Positions 39,254-51,300 of a stretch of DNA of 64,000 nt are shown here, one piece after another. A program made the translations under genes and the position numbers. Under the pieces are notes generated by a model that made no database searches, was not told the origin of the DNA, and was given only the letters and a program-made list of their open reading frames with translations. This DNA comes from Lethocerus indicus (lineage: Eukaryota > Arthropoda > Insecta > Hemiptera > Belostomatidae): contig JACDQD010000005.1 of the NCBI GenBank assembly GCA_019843655.1, positions 8,211,575 through 8,275,574 on the forward strand, written 5' to 3'. Positions within the stretch are counted from its first letter, which is position 1. Each line of letters begins with the position of its first letter.

Positions 39254-42200
39254 GCATGATTTTTAGTATTAAACGCATATAAATAAATACCTTGTACATC
39301 TTCCAAAGGTTGGATCAGTTGAACGATTTTCCTGGCCGACATGTTTGGCTCTTCCAAATTCAAAGATTCAATGAGTGATTCAATATCACTAAACCACTTT
39401 TTCAAACCCTCTATTGATAAACAAAAATATTATAGAATATAATTAAATATAACAATGACAATATAATTAAGTCATAACACATTATTATTCATATTAAAAT
39501 AAAAATGAAAGTATTCTGAAAGAAAATGTCTAGAAATTAAATAGCACTAATAATAAAATATTACATCTTGACAATTATTTTAATTATACATGTCTGTAGA
39601 TTTAAATTTGCTGTTACTTGTTATATATTTTTTTATTATAATGATAGAAAGACAGATGAAACAAGTATAACTAATTTCAAAAATGTCTCAATGTATGCTG
39701 AATTATATTAGTAAATAATAAACTTTCCATTGCACCATGAATGAAAAATATGCAAAATGAATTACTTAGGTTAGACTTTGTTTACCATTTTTCTTCACTC
39801 TCATAAGTTGCTTGGTGCCTGCAAAAATGTCCCTAAGTTCACCAATTCTGAGACTGCACTCCCTCTTACCCTCAGCCCATTTTTCCTCCCTTTCATTGAA
39901 AACCTAAAAAAAGTAAAATCAAATTTAATTCTATATAAATTATTTAAAATTTAATATTAATTACATAAATAATTAATAATGACAATTAATTAACAGTAAT
40001 CCATTACAGAATTAGCTGTTCAATTTTTTTTTCAATCTTCTGCAGTCAATATAATCTTTAAGAAGCAGTAAAGCGTATTTATAATTATTGTAATAACTTA
40101 TATTATTATTATATACCATAATATCAGTATTAATTTGAGCAACATGATAGGCATCGCTTTTTTAAAAGAAAATATAACATTGGATATTTACACATTTGAA
40201 AAGTTCTCTGATTTTGTTTTCAAAGTGTGCTGTATTTAGGAGAAGTGTCAGCAACTTTGCCTGGTAGTGTTGGGTATCAGTCAAAACTTGATCACGGACC
40301 TGCTTACACTTCTTAACTGTTTCACAGACTGCAAGTTACAAAACAAAATAATCTCATGTAATAATTATTGGCAGTGGTAGAATATTATGAAACAAAAAAA
40401 AAGGACAAAAAGTTTCACAGTAAATTATGCAGTTTACACTCAAAGTGATCTCCCTAATTAATAGGGTTCGAATCCCATAAATATAATCCAATTACAAAAC
40501 TGAAAATATCTTTATAAATATATTATGAGTAGAACTTAAATAATGTACCAGAATAACAGGGTGCAGTGTGGAGCATTAACCATCTCAAAGTAACATTGCA
40601 TTCTCTGGCCAGAGATAGAACTTTACTGACATTCTCCAACAAGCTTTCCTTGACGAGTACGCCCTCTTTTAATATTTTATTGGTTTCGAACAAAAGTCTC
40701 TGCCGAACGAGAACAAATTGAAACCAAACATTAGTCAAAAACATAACAAACGCTGTCAGTTCACAGTTTATAAAATTGATTGAACCTTTGCGCTCATTTT
40801 TTTAACCAAATCACTCAACATAATATAGCCTTTTTTTCATATAATATGACTATGTATTTTCCATTTTCATTCATATCTGTTAAAAGCCTCAGTAACCTTC
40901 AAACCTTCACAAATCATCATATGCATGATGATGACAAAATAAAAACACTTGACACTTTCAATTCTCACAATTTATACATAACAAATTATATAATCATGCA
41001 TTAAACTACATGAAAATCATATAATATTAAAATTATAACATTTTTCATATTCATCTTTAATTATGCAAAATAATCTGACTCAAACAGTTTTTATTTTTAC
41101 CTTTACAATAATTTAAATGTATACCTTTAAATTATACATCTATAAACTCTCTTATTCGACAATTTCACAAAAATCACAACAGATTGAACAGATAGATGGA
41201 CCTTTTTATACTGTCTACAATATTTACATTCAAGTTTGAAGCATGAGTTTTGGCATAGTCCGAGATGCTGGCCGGCTCCAGCGTATTCCCCAAAGCGTTC
41301 TTTGCTGCTTTGTATGGCTCCCACATGTCTATCAGGTTCAAAGTTATGCCCATATAGATGTTGACAACCTGTGAACAAAAAATACATCAGCCTCCTCTTC
41401 TAATAATAACAAAAATTAAAATACAATTAAAGCAGTAAACTTTTCATACAAATATCCCATTTTGTATACTAGTAAAAATTTTCCTAGTGTCTAGTTTGAA
41501 TTTATGATGAATTGAAATGCCTATTTTTAAATAAAAATAATATGCCAGGAGAAATCAAAACAACTACAAAATGAACAAAAAATTCTAATTTGTTTAAATT
41601 AAGTTTTAACAGCCTGCAGACTTAAGAATGCAGTAAGTTAATTAGATGTTTGTTCTTTTTGCAATATCAGTAATAGTTATTGCGATCAGTTTGTTTGCTA
41701 ATCGGTAGTCTTGCATGTCTGGATTACACACTGTTTACTAATCATCATTTCAAGCATTGTCACTGGTCTAGTGTGGTTACCAGAGTTTTGTTATGAATAA
41801 TTTAACAGCTCACCCAACCGTCTGGGAAAAATTTATCGACGATTTCCCTCATCCTGGCGACCTGGCTGTGGAGTATGTTGGGCGCGAAGAACAGAACCAC
41901 GACGAGTACCGCGGCCTGCTGGGCGTAAGCTGCGGTCGAATGCTGTGGGAGTGGCAACGCGCTCTGCTGGTGGTAAATGTCCTCGGTCCTCAGCTTGCCC
42001 ACGGCTGCATTCACCAGCTTGCTGTTCAAAGGAACCCTCCTGCACAAAGAATTACAATACATTGATATAATTAAAAAAAAAATTGAAATTAAAAGGTTAC
42101 AGTGCATAAGAGCGATAGACTATGCATATACTGTACACTTTGGGATGAGTATGCACGTGTGGGACACTTCATAAGTAAATAATAAAATTACAAATGTTAC

Positions 42201-44633
42201 AGTTCACAATAATTATTGATGCATGATGACAAAATAAAAACACTGGACACTTTCAATTCACACGATTTATACATAACAAATTATATAATCATGCATTAAA
42301 CTACATGACAATCATATAATATTAAAATTATAACATTTTTCGTATTCATCTTAAAGTATGCAAAATAATCTGAGTCAGTTTTTTTCTTCTTTTGGTTGGG
42401 CATTATAAAACACAGTTTAACTCTTTCACATCAATGTATTGTAATTATTCAATAAACTTTTTAATTGTTAATATTTCCATACTCCGGATCCTGTCGGCAT
42501 AACATTTTGGATCCATTTTTGTTTTCTTTTAAATCGTTGTGCCCCATTTGTGGCATAAAAATAAGGTCCCAACCGACCTGAAATAATCCTGAGGATAACT
42601 GTTGGGCCTCTTAGCTGAAGCGCTGTTGACGAAGCCTGTCGATCTGACGAGCTGGCAGACATGATCCAGTGTACCGGCTGTGGTACTGTGCCTCGAATAG
42701 GCCACTACCAATCTCTCGCGAACTTGACCCGTGTGATACAAATCCAATATCAACAGCATAACACCGTACACGTATATACTCTCACACTGGAAAACAGAAC
42801 GTGAATTAGTTTAAAATACCTGTTTTTACTTTGGTACTTTGGATGTTTTTTGGGTATCCTCACACTGCACTGTCACTGTCACTTGTACTGTCCAGTACAC
42901 GACCAAATCAGTGAGAAGAGACAGAAAGACATGAAATGCATGAACATGAATTATAAGAAATTCCTGATTCATATATCAAGTAGATATTACAACCAAAAGA
43001 TGTTTCAAAATAAATAATGATATAAGGAGGAGAATAGGTTATAGTACTCAGAATGAATTAGGATTCCAACAGGAATTCCTTCTGGATTCCCTGACATGTC
43101 AGGAAGTAACACTGAATACCAAGCTCTAGAGTTCGCAAGTAAATAATTATAGCAAGAAGCACTAGGTTGCTATAAGCACTAGGTGCTTACAATAAGAAGT
43201 AGGTCTAGTAATAAGTGAAAGGAGATTATTACCATTGCACACCTTCTCATGCTCACCTTCAAATAAGAACTATGCAAATTTGATAACAAATATTTTTCAA
43301 AATTCTTAGAAATGTGACAGAACAAATTCAAAACAAAACTAAAAAAAAATTAACATTTTTTTTAACAAGGGATTAATTTATCATTTCTATTAATCGATAA
43401 TCATTAAAAGTACATTTAAATATAATCTGTAAGTGATTAATTAGTGGGAAAGGTAAGATTTATACGTTTTGCTCCGTGAAACCTACTGACCATGAGTTGA
43501 ATCCCTTCTTGGCTTAAAAATACTGTGTCCAGTGTCTGCTGGATATAAACGCCTTCTTCGAGTTCCTCGATGAACGCGTTCAAATCGGTAATGTACTTGT
43601 GGACGCCCTCGAAAGTTTTGTAGAACCTGGCTAAAATCTCGCCGTGAGCTTCGTAAATTTCTTCATCGAGTTTTCTCAGTTGCTGATAAAAGAGAAACAC
43701 AAGTATAAAATATATAACAGAATAAAGGAACCAGAGTAAATAGCTATTCAAGGAAACAATAGTAATATAAAAAAGTCATCCATTAAATCTAAAGTGTGAA
43801 ATCAGGATAAACCAATACATAAAAGACAATTGTAAACATGGATCCAACATGCTTCTTCCTTAAATTCCAGTAACAGGAGGAAAACTTACTTTCATCAAAT
43901 TACTTTCCTGTTAAGCAAGTATTACTTAATTTATTTTTTAATTCAACAGTTGTTTCAACTTACTTCATTATTTTCAATCTTTCTATCATATTCATCGGAT
44001 GAATTGAAGTAGTTGAAGTCCATAAGGATATCACCATATTTCTGATGATCCTGTTTTTTCTCCAGTCTAAAATCAGTTTTAAACACAACATGCTGAAAAT
44101 TAAGTTATAGTTTGTGGTTAATTTCAATGCAGTTAGACACAACAGATTTTCACCATCATTTAGACCGTTTGGTGAATAAAGTAGAAAGTCTATGACTGCA
44201 AATATAGTCAAATCCTACATGCTTCTTTTTGGTAGGGTTCAGAAGTTACATTAAGTCTAAGTACAAAGTCTAAACCTTACATAGACCAATGGCTTGAGTT
44301 ATGTAGGAATCAAACTCATGCCACTTAGTTGCAACAGTTTTATGGCAAAAATTCTAGCTGCTCCCATCATGCCTCCCGTTATTTACTGGCTTCCATTTGT
44401 GCCTTCACTTTTTACATTAAGTAGACAGTCGGGCATATCAAAGTTGTTATCATATGTTGACGCTAGTTAAAAACCAAAGGGAATATATACCAGAACCATT
44501 CCATGTACCTAAATATATTTGGGATATGATCTTTCAGTCTCAAAAGTTCGGCGATTATTGCGTTACCACGCGAAACCAAATGCAGCAGCGTTTGCCCGCA
44601 AGCGTTGTTCTCGGCCAAAAAGTCCTCTTCCAT
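29071..44633 (-). CDS. WASHC5: strumpellin, WASH complex subunit 5
   Basis: Core subunit of the WASH complex that activates Arp2/3 on endosomes. Exons (minus): 44633-44509, 44066-43964, 43682-43491, 42786-42578, 42039-41814, 41368-41228, 40699-40549, 40328-40192, 39903-39786, 39410-39291, 39082-38847, 37810-37556, 36390-36208, 35462-35379, 34689-34577, 34080-33938, 33561-33399, 32751-32649, 32420-32237, 31109-30889, 29516-29366, 29236-29071. About 1174 aa (human 1159). Matches along the whole length: [118 protein letters not shown]. Oddities: intron 12 has a GC donor; exon 14 adds 28 residues absent from human; exon 15 lacks one base as given. Other junctions keep phase. Confidence 0.95.
29578..29830 (+). 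repeat. 61-bp tandem repeat with CTCF-like motifs
   Basis: Four copies of a 61-bp unit inside WASHC5 intron 21. Each contains GATAAGGGCGCTAGTAGTTC (diverged in copy 1) followed by a CCGCCAGAGGGCAGC-type block. The block starts at 29619, 29680, 29741 and 29802, exactly 61 bp apart. Copies 1, 3 and 4 differ from the vertebrate CTCF core CCASYAGRKGGCRSY at one position (A to G at position 3). Copy 2 has GGGGCC in the core and is a worse match. The motif reads on the plus strand in all copies. Confidence 0.85.
29838..29970. repeat. long inverted repeat (hairpin) beside the 61-bp array
   Basis: GACCTCCTTGCATCTCATGT plus TCTCCTGATACAAATC on the left is matched in reverse complement by GATTTGTATTAGGAGAACAT plus GAGATCCAAGGAGGTC on the right. 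The loop is about 45 bp. The same CATGTTCTCCTGATAC block occurs three times, with changes, in the array at 58.1-58.5 kb, so both belong to one repeat family. Confidence 0.8.
30194..30268. repeat. (AT)n(GT)n microsatellite
   Basis: About 24 AT then about 14 GT dinucleotides in WASHC5 intron 20/21 region (30194-30241 and 30241-30268). Confidence 0.9.
31500..31708. mobile_element. foldback element copy in WASHC5 intron 19
   Basis: Left arm GTGTTTCTGTCTCCTCTCAC and GGTTTGGTCTTTTGCTGGAC; right arm CCGGTCTAGCAAAAGACCAG and GGTATTCCAACCCCTC, ending ACCACAAAACAGGT. The middle has GACAGTGACGGTGCAGTGGG and GATGCCCAAGGAACATCC. No clear target repeat at its ends. Confidence 0.75.
31895..32056. mobile_element. 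foldback element copy with complete left end
   Basis: Starts at ACCTGTTTTGTGGTCTGCGA plus GGAGTTGGAATA, the full terminal sequence. The right arm is CTACTGAAGATGGTGAACAA, then AAACCGATCTAACAGAAGGC and CCAGTGAGAGGAGACAGAAG. Much of the left arm is deleted and replaced by AT-rich DNA. Confidence 0.65.
34309..34580. repeat. tandem duplication including the exon 15 splice donor
   Basis: GGTTAACCAATGAATGCTCT to GCAATACCTGCC (34313-34369) is repeated, with changes, at about 34522-34581. On the minus strand the right copy holds the WASHC5 exon 15 donor (GGCAG before GTATTG). The left copy therefore carries a decoy donor with the same sequence about 210 bp into the intron. Confidence 0.6.
34370..36005. 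repeat. two copies of a dispersed intronic repeat
   Basis: 34370-34500 and about 35830-36005 share TTAGTTTGGTTGTA, then TTATTAATTGTACT, GCATCCTCCAG.ACTGTGAC and TCTGTAAC, and a TTCAATTATT end. They lie in WASHC5 introns 15 and 13 in the same orientation. Only these two parts are repetitive; the coordinates span both. Confidence 0.6.
36854..37100. mobile_element. foldback element, full copy with 14-bp target repeat
   Basis: 247 bp flanked by AAAATAGTAAAACT at 36840-36853 and 37101-37114, in WASHC5 intron 12. Left part: GTGTTTCTGTCTCCTCTCGC, GGTTTGGTCTTTTGCTAAAC, then CGGTTTCGGCTGCTTGCCAT. Right part: CTGGCAAAAGACCAAACCGG, GGAGACAGAAACACACGAAA, ending GACCACAAAACGGGTATTCT. Confidence 0.88.
37183..37456. 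mobile_element. foldback element, full copy with 14-bp target repeat
   Basis: 274 bp flanked by TGTTTCTTTAATGT at 37169-37182 and 37457-37470, only 69 bp from the previous copy and in the same intron. The right half is almost the exact complement of the consensus left half: CGCTACTGAAGATGGCGAGC, AGCCGAAACCGGTCTAGCAA. The left arm is interrupted by an inner hairpin (GTACTTTTCACAGTACATGT). Confidence 0.88.
37980..38600. repeat. intronic tandem repeat, period about 195-210 bp
   Basis: The block GGCTAATCATTCC recurs at 38055, 38251 and 38463. Shared flanks include CCAAAATATTTTA, AGGAAATAATAATAATATAT and CTGTCCTTGGTTGG. About three diverging copies in WASHC5 intron 11. Confidence 0.7.
39133..39252. 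repeat. foldback terminus followed by long (AT)n tract
   Basis: CGCCTGTTTTGTGGTCTGCA plus GGGTTTGGAAT (39133-39162) is the terminal sequence of the foldback element. It then turns into about 45 uninterrupted AT dinucleotides (39161-39252) in WASHC5 intron 10. The rest of the element is missing. Confidence 0.8.
40922..42379. repeat. pair of about 160-bp direct repeats in WASHC5 introns
   Basis: 40922-41083 and 42219-42379 are nearly identical over GCATGATGACAAAATAAAAA, CACTTTCAATTC, TTATACATAACAAATTATAT, CATGCATTAAACTACATGA and TATGCAAAATAATCTGA. They sit in introns 6 and 4. The second is followed (42385-42520) by another repeat whose relative lies at 50395-50545 in FBF1. The coordinates span both copies. 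Confidence 0.75.
42817..42945. mobile_element. truncated foldback element copy
   Basis: Begins with ATACCTGTTTT, jumps to the internal block TACTTTGGATGTTTTTTGGG, then CACTGCACTGTCACTGTCAC and TTGTACTGTCCAGTAC, and ends in a short right arm (GACCAAATCAGTGAGAAGAG). Located in WASHC5 intron 3. Confidence 0.65.
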
Positions 44634-45313
44634 TTTTTTTCTTTATTCCGACATCCACTCAAATATCGAATATACAATCAAACTAACATTTCAAAAACTA
44701 ACATAACAACTCTTTTATTTTCCCCCTCACTTTATATATCGACTAATATTCCGAAGAAACTAAGGTTCGGGTAACACTAAATTACCTCCTGGTTATCGGT
44801 TTTTATCAATGTCCTGTCAGATCGCTGACCATAGCGATATGTATATATAATATGTAGTACATGATTAACAAGTAGAAAAATAAAAATCAAAAACTAATGA
44901 TTGAAATCTATAAAAATAACGGAAATATTTTTATTATACTATTAATGGTGATATTTTTTTCCAACGATAATATATACATTGTATATTTATTTCCATTACC
45001 GGCATAATTACATAGAAGTTAGTTTAAGAAATAACTTAAACAGTTAATCCCTTTAAGAAAAAAATTGCTTATACAAATCCAATAGTGCAACACAACAAAC
45101 TTATAGTTGCTATTGGATACATTTGTTTTGATTTGATTTTGAAGAGTTCACTGTAGTAGTTTTGCAGTCATTAGTAAATTGCTTATTGTTCATTTAAATA
45201 ACTTTCCTTTCGTGATTACATTATTACTGAATATTAGTTTACAGGATTCAATTAATTGCAGTTCCTAAACAGCATCTGAAGTTATAGATAATTATCTTGT
45301 AAAGTTTAGAAGT
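44634..45313. promoter_or_regulatory. divergent promoter region, WASHC5 / FBF1
   Basis: 680 bp between the two opposed start codons; presumed shared promoter region. AT-rich, no element I can name with confidence. The WASHC5 start codon is preceded by a run of A on its own strand. Confidence 0.5.
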
Positions 45314-48300
45314 ATGTCATTTGTTAGTTCTAATTTTTTGAAAGATTTGTCTAGTGAAATAATAAGTGATACATCAGAAGTATCGGAAGTAAATTCAGAC
45401 GATATCAATAAAATAATTAAGGTAGATCCATTTCTTTGTGCTGTCCATCTGGTTCTATTCTTGGACTCATCAGTTTCATAATTTGTTGTTTTCTATTTCT
45501 TCAGAGTGCTACCGACCTCGACAAAGATTTTGGCTTTGATGCACCAGAAGATCAAGAGAAGGCTCCACCTACAAAAAGTAAAACACAAGAGGTATAAAAT
45601 TGTTTAATTGTTGTCTGAAATTTCTCAAGGTCTCAACTAAACCTGTGATTTGTGAAGATTGATACATCTTAATTAGTTATTTTGATAATTATTATTATAT
45701 GAAAATTGATAGCTAACATTTACAAAACCAGACAGGTATGTAATTTTCTTATGAATATTAGAAATAAAGAAGTTATCTACAGTTATACACTGCAGGTATT
45801 CAGTCTTATTATTTTGTGTATTTATTTTATTTTCCTATTATATATTAACAAAGATACACTATGTTATTTTTACATTAATATATAATACATTTTATTCCAG
45901 GCTTCAGCAAGTAGTAAAGTGCCTACAAAAGCTCCAAGAAGAAAAAAAGTTTCTGCAGGTAAATTTATACTTTGCAGCTGCTATTACCAGCAACTACTGC
46001 TACCCTAATAAATATATAATAACTTACTTCAATACAGGTTTCGAAGATGTGTTGGGTGATTTTTCGTGGTCTGATGAAGATGCTTTTATGGCAGCAGCAA
46101 AAACACCTGTCCCAGCTCCAGCTATTCCAAAAACTATCAAGTAATTTAACCTATTGAATTATATGCACACTTGCACTATGTACATTCTGTTTGTTTCACA
46201 AAACTCTTATGAATTAACAAAATTTATTTCTAATTTCTGCACTATCTGTCTATATACCTTTCATATACACCAAAAACAGGCATTATTTGAAAAAGTATTT
46301 TGAACAATTATTACAAATCATCAGTTATTTGATATAACAAATAAAATTATTTTGTACTTCAATTTTTAATTACAAAAGTACTTCAAATAAAGTGTGAAAG
46401 ACTTTGCTTCTTCCCTAAAGAAATAATTAAATTTTTTAGTTGTAAATTATAAGTAAATGCGAGGAAGCTTGTTCCAGGAATTTTTAATGCATAAACATGA
46501 ATAAATTTATAATTTTCATAAAGTATTTCAACTGATTCCTTGGAAATACAATATCTATGGAAGGTAAGTAATTCATATGCAATACTATTTCGATGAACGG
46601 TATTTTAAATAATTATCTCCCAATTCCGGTATATACTTCAGTTTAGATATTGTTCTCCTATAGGAGTGATGAGAGCAAAATAATGAAATCAAAGAAAATA
46701 GCAGACCTGTTTGGGCTTGACGATAGTTCTACACCCAAAACTGAAACGGTGGAGAAGCCAGGTAGTGGCAAGAGGGGCGGGGATTGGCTCGGGCTCAAGG
46801 ACAGCCCGCAAAGGACCGAAACCGGTGCTGGACCAACCCTGGATCTTGATGAAGTACCAAAATCGAGCAGGGCAATAGTTGCTGCTGGCCATCTGAAAGG
46901 TGAGCGATGGAAATATCTCGCTGAATTTTTCTAAAAATATTTTCTAGAAATAAATACGGAGGTTATGATGATCAGTTATAGTGGCATTCAAAATATTTTA
47001 AATGTTTTCCTCTAAGTTAATGCATGTATACAAGATACAAACTTTATTTTTATATGAATACAAATAGGAAATCGAGAAAAACGATATACAAATAGTGCTT
47101 CGTACATGCATTCCTTTCTAGATTTATATACTTAATTATTATGATAGAGGCTACTTGAATTGTTTTACAATATTATGTACGATATGATAATCGGGAAATT
47201 AACAATAAAACCCCGAGGACTTAAGCTATACTTCGTTCACTCACACAATTTGCACTTGCCACTTGAATCCACTACACTGCTCGCGAAAAAGCACACAAGA
47301 TATTGGTGCACACCTTATCGTATAGGTCACAAGGTCATAGTAATAGGTTAAGGAATATCATATTCCAATAATTTCCAAATCAAAAGTTGATTTCGGGTTA
47401 TTGTTTCTGAGGTATTTTCTTTGGTATTATTCCTGATGCTAAATATCTAGCGCTAAGAGAATTTCTTTTATCATTAATTCGAGGTATTAAGCAATCAATT
47501 CTCTATTTTAAATTGAGTTTTAACCGTTGAAAAAAAGGAGCGGACACATTATCTTCTGGAGTGGGCAGTAGAGGCAGAGTAAATACTGCCGCGGTCGGAA
47601 GCATGAGCACCGGAGCTCTGTCGAAGGATGAGGGGTCAAAGATGGCGGTGGCTCCTCCGAGGAGCACTAGGAGTTCGGACGGCGTCACCAATCATCAGGG
47701 CAGGCAGCAGTCATCCGCCAAGAGGATAACATCAACGCCGAACATACTCGATGAGCTGTTCGGCCAAGAACAAGAGCAACTTTCACCGCAGGTTAAGGCC
47801 TTGCCTCAGAAAGACAATAAAATATTTGGTGAGTTAAAAAATATGTACTGAGTAAAATAAAACACCGTACATTTCGTGTGTTTCTGTCTCCTCTCGTGCT
47901 GCTCAAGACCGCAGGAGTGAAGTTGGCGAGAAGCCGAAACCGGTCTAGCGAGAGACCAAACCAGCGAGGGGAGACAGAAACACACGAAATCGACTGTATT
48001 CCAACCACTCGCAGACCGCGAAACAGGTATTCTAAACTAAAATAAAACAGATATGGGAAAAACGTTGGCCAGCGATCGGGCACTATTACGAATGTTCATT
48101 TCTTGCCTTCGAAGCCGTGGGAATACGCCCATTCACCTAATAAGGTTCGTAAGCCGTTTATAACCGTCTGTATCGTGTCCGGTCGGTTTTAGGCCCCGAA
48201 GAGAAAGGGGGAATGAAGAAGGGATTAGCCGTGGACATGACTGCGTCTTCTTCGGGAGGATACGAGCCCTCGCTGGGCGACACCGCCAGAAGGAAACCGG

Positions 48301-51300
48301 TCAGCGGTTCGAGGAGACGCGAAACGCAGATGGCTCAAAGTCTCACAACTTCGCAGCAGTCACTCGCGTATGTAATCTTATTTTAATTTTGAAAATCAAA
48401 AATAAAAATGTTCGATAATATGCCGTAAATATCGTGTTCAATACACGAACATCTGTGTAGAAACAGGTATTCTGAACTAGTTCAATAACATAGTTGTAAG
48501 TATTGAAATCCTTATTAAATAAAAAACAATACGAATTCTTAAATTCCATCAAGCATTTAGAAATAATGCATAATGCTTTAAGCATAAGAAAAACCTCTGG
48601 AGTAAATATCGGAATACATAGTCTTTTCGATCTCCTGTCTCCACTCGCCGGTTTGGTCTTCATCTTCAGTATACCATATACGAAGATTTGAAATTTAAAC
48701 AAATATTATTTATGTCTGTGTTAAACGGCTGGAGATATATTTACCCCTTCTGAAACATATATTTTTATCAAAAGGCAGGACGACGATATCGATTGGTTAC
48801 TTGGGCCGAAGCAGGCGAAATCGTCGGAACAACAAAAAACAGTTACAATAGGTAAACGTTTTGTGTTGACATAAATATTGCGTTGATATATTTTTTAATG
48901 TTTAAGAATACAGTATCATTGTATTATTGTTTGAAGAAGCTCACTAGTGTTGTGTTTATGCTATTTGTCTTTAGATAGACAAAAGGACAGTCATTTACCA
49001 GAATGGCTAGGTGGATCAGTTGTGAAAAAACCTACACAGCCCTCAGTAGTTTCTACAGAAGAAGCATTAAAGCCAACTTCTGTCCCTGGTAAGTTAAATA
49101 TATTATAATGTTCTCTTTAACCAGTTAATCACTGCACATATAACTTTCTATCTCCATTTGCCCATTTTCTCTTAAGGTAGACCAGTTTTAACTTCTTGGT
49201 ATCATCAGTAATATTGTGATATACATTTTTCATGTTGATAAACAAATTGTACTCAAAACTGAAACAAGGTACTGGTGAAAAGACCTTTGAATGTACAGAA
49301 TATCATAATGATTTTCTGCCTAATATTTCTTGTACGATGCGTAAGGTTACAAGAGGGATAATATGCTTTCTGATATGCTTTCATCAGTTACGTAATTTTA
49401 AGTTATTTGATTGATTTGTACATGCTAAATTATTTGTGTGAACATTAGTGATCATTTGTAAAAGTTATTAAAAGCATTGTAAACATTCCGATCAAGGGGG
49501 TCATTATTAACATTTCTGTAACTAATTTTTCATTCATTGGCATTCTAAAAGTGTCATATGCATAACACTGTGTTACCACTGCATTAAGTTAATAATATCT
49601 AATTTTTACATAGTTATTTATAATTGAAATGCAAAGAAGCCGTTAACAGTTAAATAACTTTGTTTTCACATATTAATTTTGTACATAAAAAAATTGTTTG
49701 CAGAGATTGAAAATACTCAAGAAGCGAATGAAGTTTCAGAAACAGTGAATGATGGAATAAAAGTCACGGCTGTGGAAAATGATAAAGTTGAAAAGGGTTT
49801 GTTTATTTTAACTAATTTTTATACAATCAGCAAGTTCCAAACCTTGGATAATGGAGAAATAAATTTGTTAGCCATTATAGATGGCTCCCTGGTATTAAAA
49901 ATTAATGCTTAAAATTAGTTTATATATTATTAACGTTGACAATAATTTAATTACAGAGTATTAATAATATTGATTGTTAATCAATTTCTATTTCTATTGA
50001 AATTCATTGTTGTTAATACTATATTGAAGAATAAATTCTACTATTTGTGCATTGTTTTAGTAAATGATAATAAAGTTGTTGGAGGAAGGGTCGGAAGTGG
50101 AAGTGTTGTCCTGCAACTGGAGGTACTTCAGAATCAACTCGGGGAAGCCATGACACGTCATCAGAACAACTTGCAGAAATACATGAAAGTAAGAAAGACA
50201 AAATAACTAAAACAAAATACAAGAATAAACACTAACCAAAATGCTGCAAAAATTAATCCAAATGTGTGTTCCTATTTTCACATATGTCCATCTCTTTCAT
50301 GGATTTCAAATAAAATTTTATTCGCATTTTAAATTTATTATTAATTTCGAATATAAGAAATTTCTGCTGAGGTGATTTTAACTTACTTATTATTTTCTTC
50401 TTTTGGCAGGGAGCTTAAATGCAGTTTAACTTTATCACATTAATGTAAATTATTTTGTAATTATTCAATAAACTGTTTAATATCAATAATCTTTTTCTTG
50501 ACATTTTCCTTGAACACTCCAGATCCTGTGTTATATTTTTAATGCATTCTTTAGAAGTATTACTTCTATCACTTAGTGTCATAAAAATCTATATATTATA
50601 AGTTTGTTATATGCCATTAATTATATATATATCATGAAATTTTAAACTGTATCATTGGTAGAAACTTTCAGTTTGTCCATTACGGCATCGAACCTCACAA
50701 TCGTATATATAATTGCAATGTAACAAATATTTTTCATAATGCCATCCATTAGGCAATCATTCAAGAAGCTGAGATGGTGGGAAGTGATCATCCTATAGGA
50801 GAACCAGCAGCCATAATAAGAGCAGAATCAAAAGACAACAATGAAGTCCAAATAGATGAAAAAGAGTCCCAAAAGAAGAAAGAGATGGAGGATTTGATAC
50901 ATGAACTCAAGGCAAATTATTGTTTCAGTAATATATTTCACACTTTTGTATATTAGTTCATTCCTTTGTATAGTTGTAGGATTAATTATTTTACTTTGTA
51001 CTTGTTTAGCTGGAAATACAAAGATTGGAGATGCAAAAGAATCAGCTTGAAATGAAAATTGAGACAATTGAAGCGGCGCACAAATTGCAGCTGTCAAGTT
51101 TGGAAAAATCACATGAGTAATAGATTCTATGCTATTTAAACATTTTATTAAAAATGTTCAAGAAATTGTGTTCATGATTAATTAATATTTTTATTGTGAA
51201 CTATTAATAATAGTTCATTTCTTTTTTAATTTGAACTGTGTGATTTTTATTACTGTTTTTAATATCATAAAGGTATGAAGTTTTATTGTGGGAAGGAAGG

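Noticed and set aside
40440..40500. tRNA gene at the perfect GGGTTCGAATCCC
   Set aside because: Only a T-arm-like block is present; no acceptor stem, D arm or anticodon arm can be formed around it.
29071..44633. WASHC5 as a pseudogene because of the exon 15 frame break
   Set aside because: The other exons keep frame, splice sites and family residues over about 1170 codons; a single indel at a homopolymer is better explained by sequence error or a rare allele.
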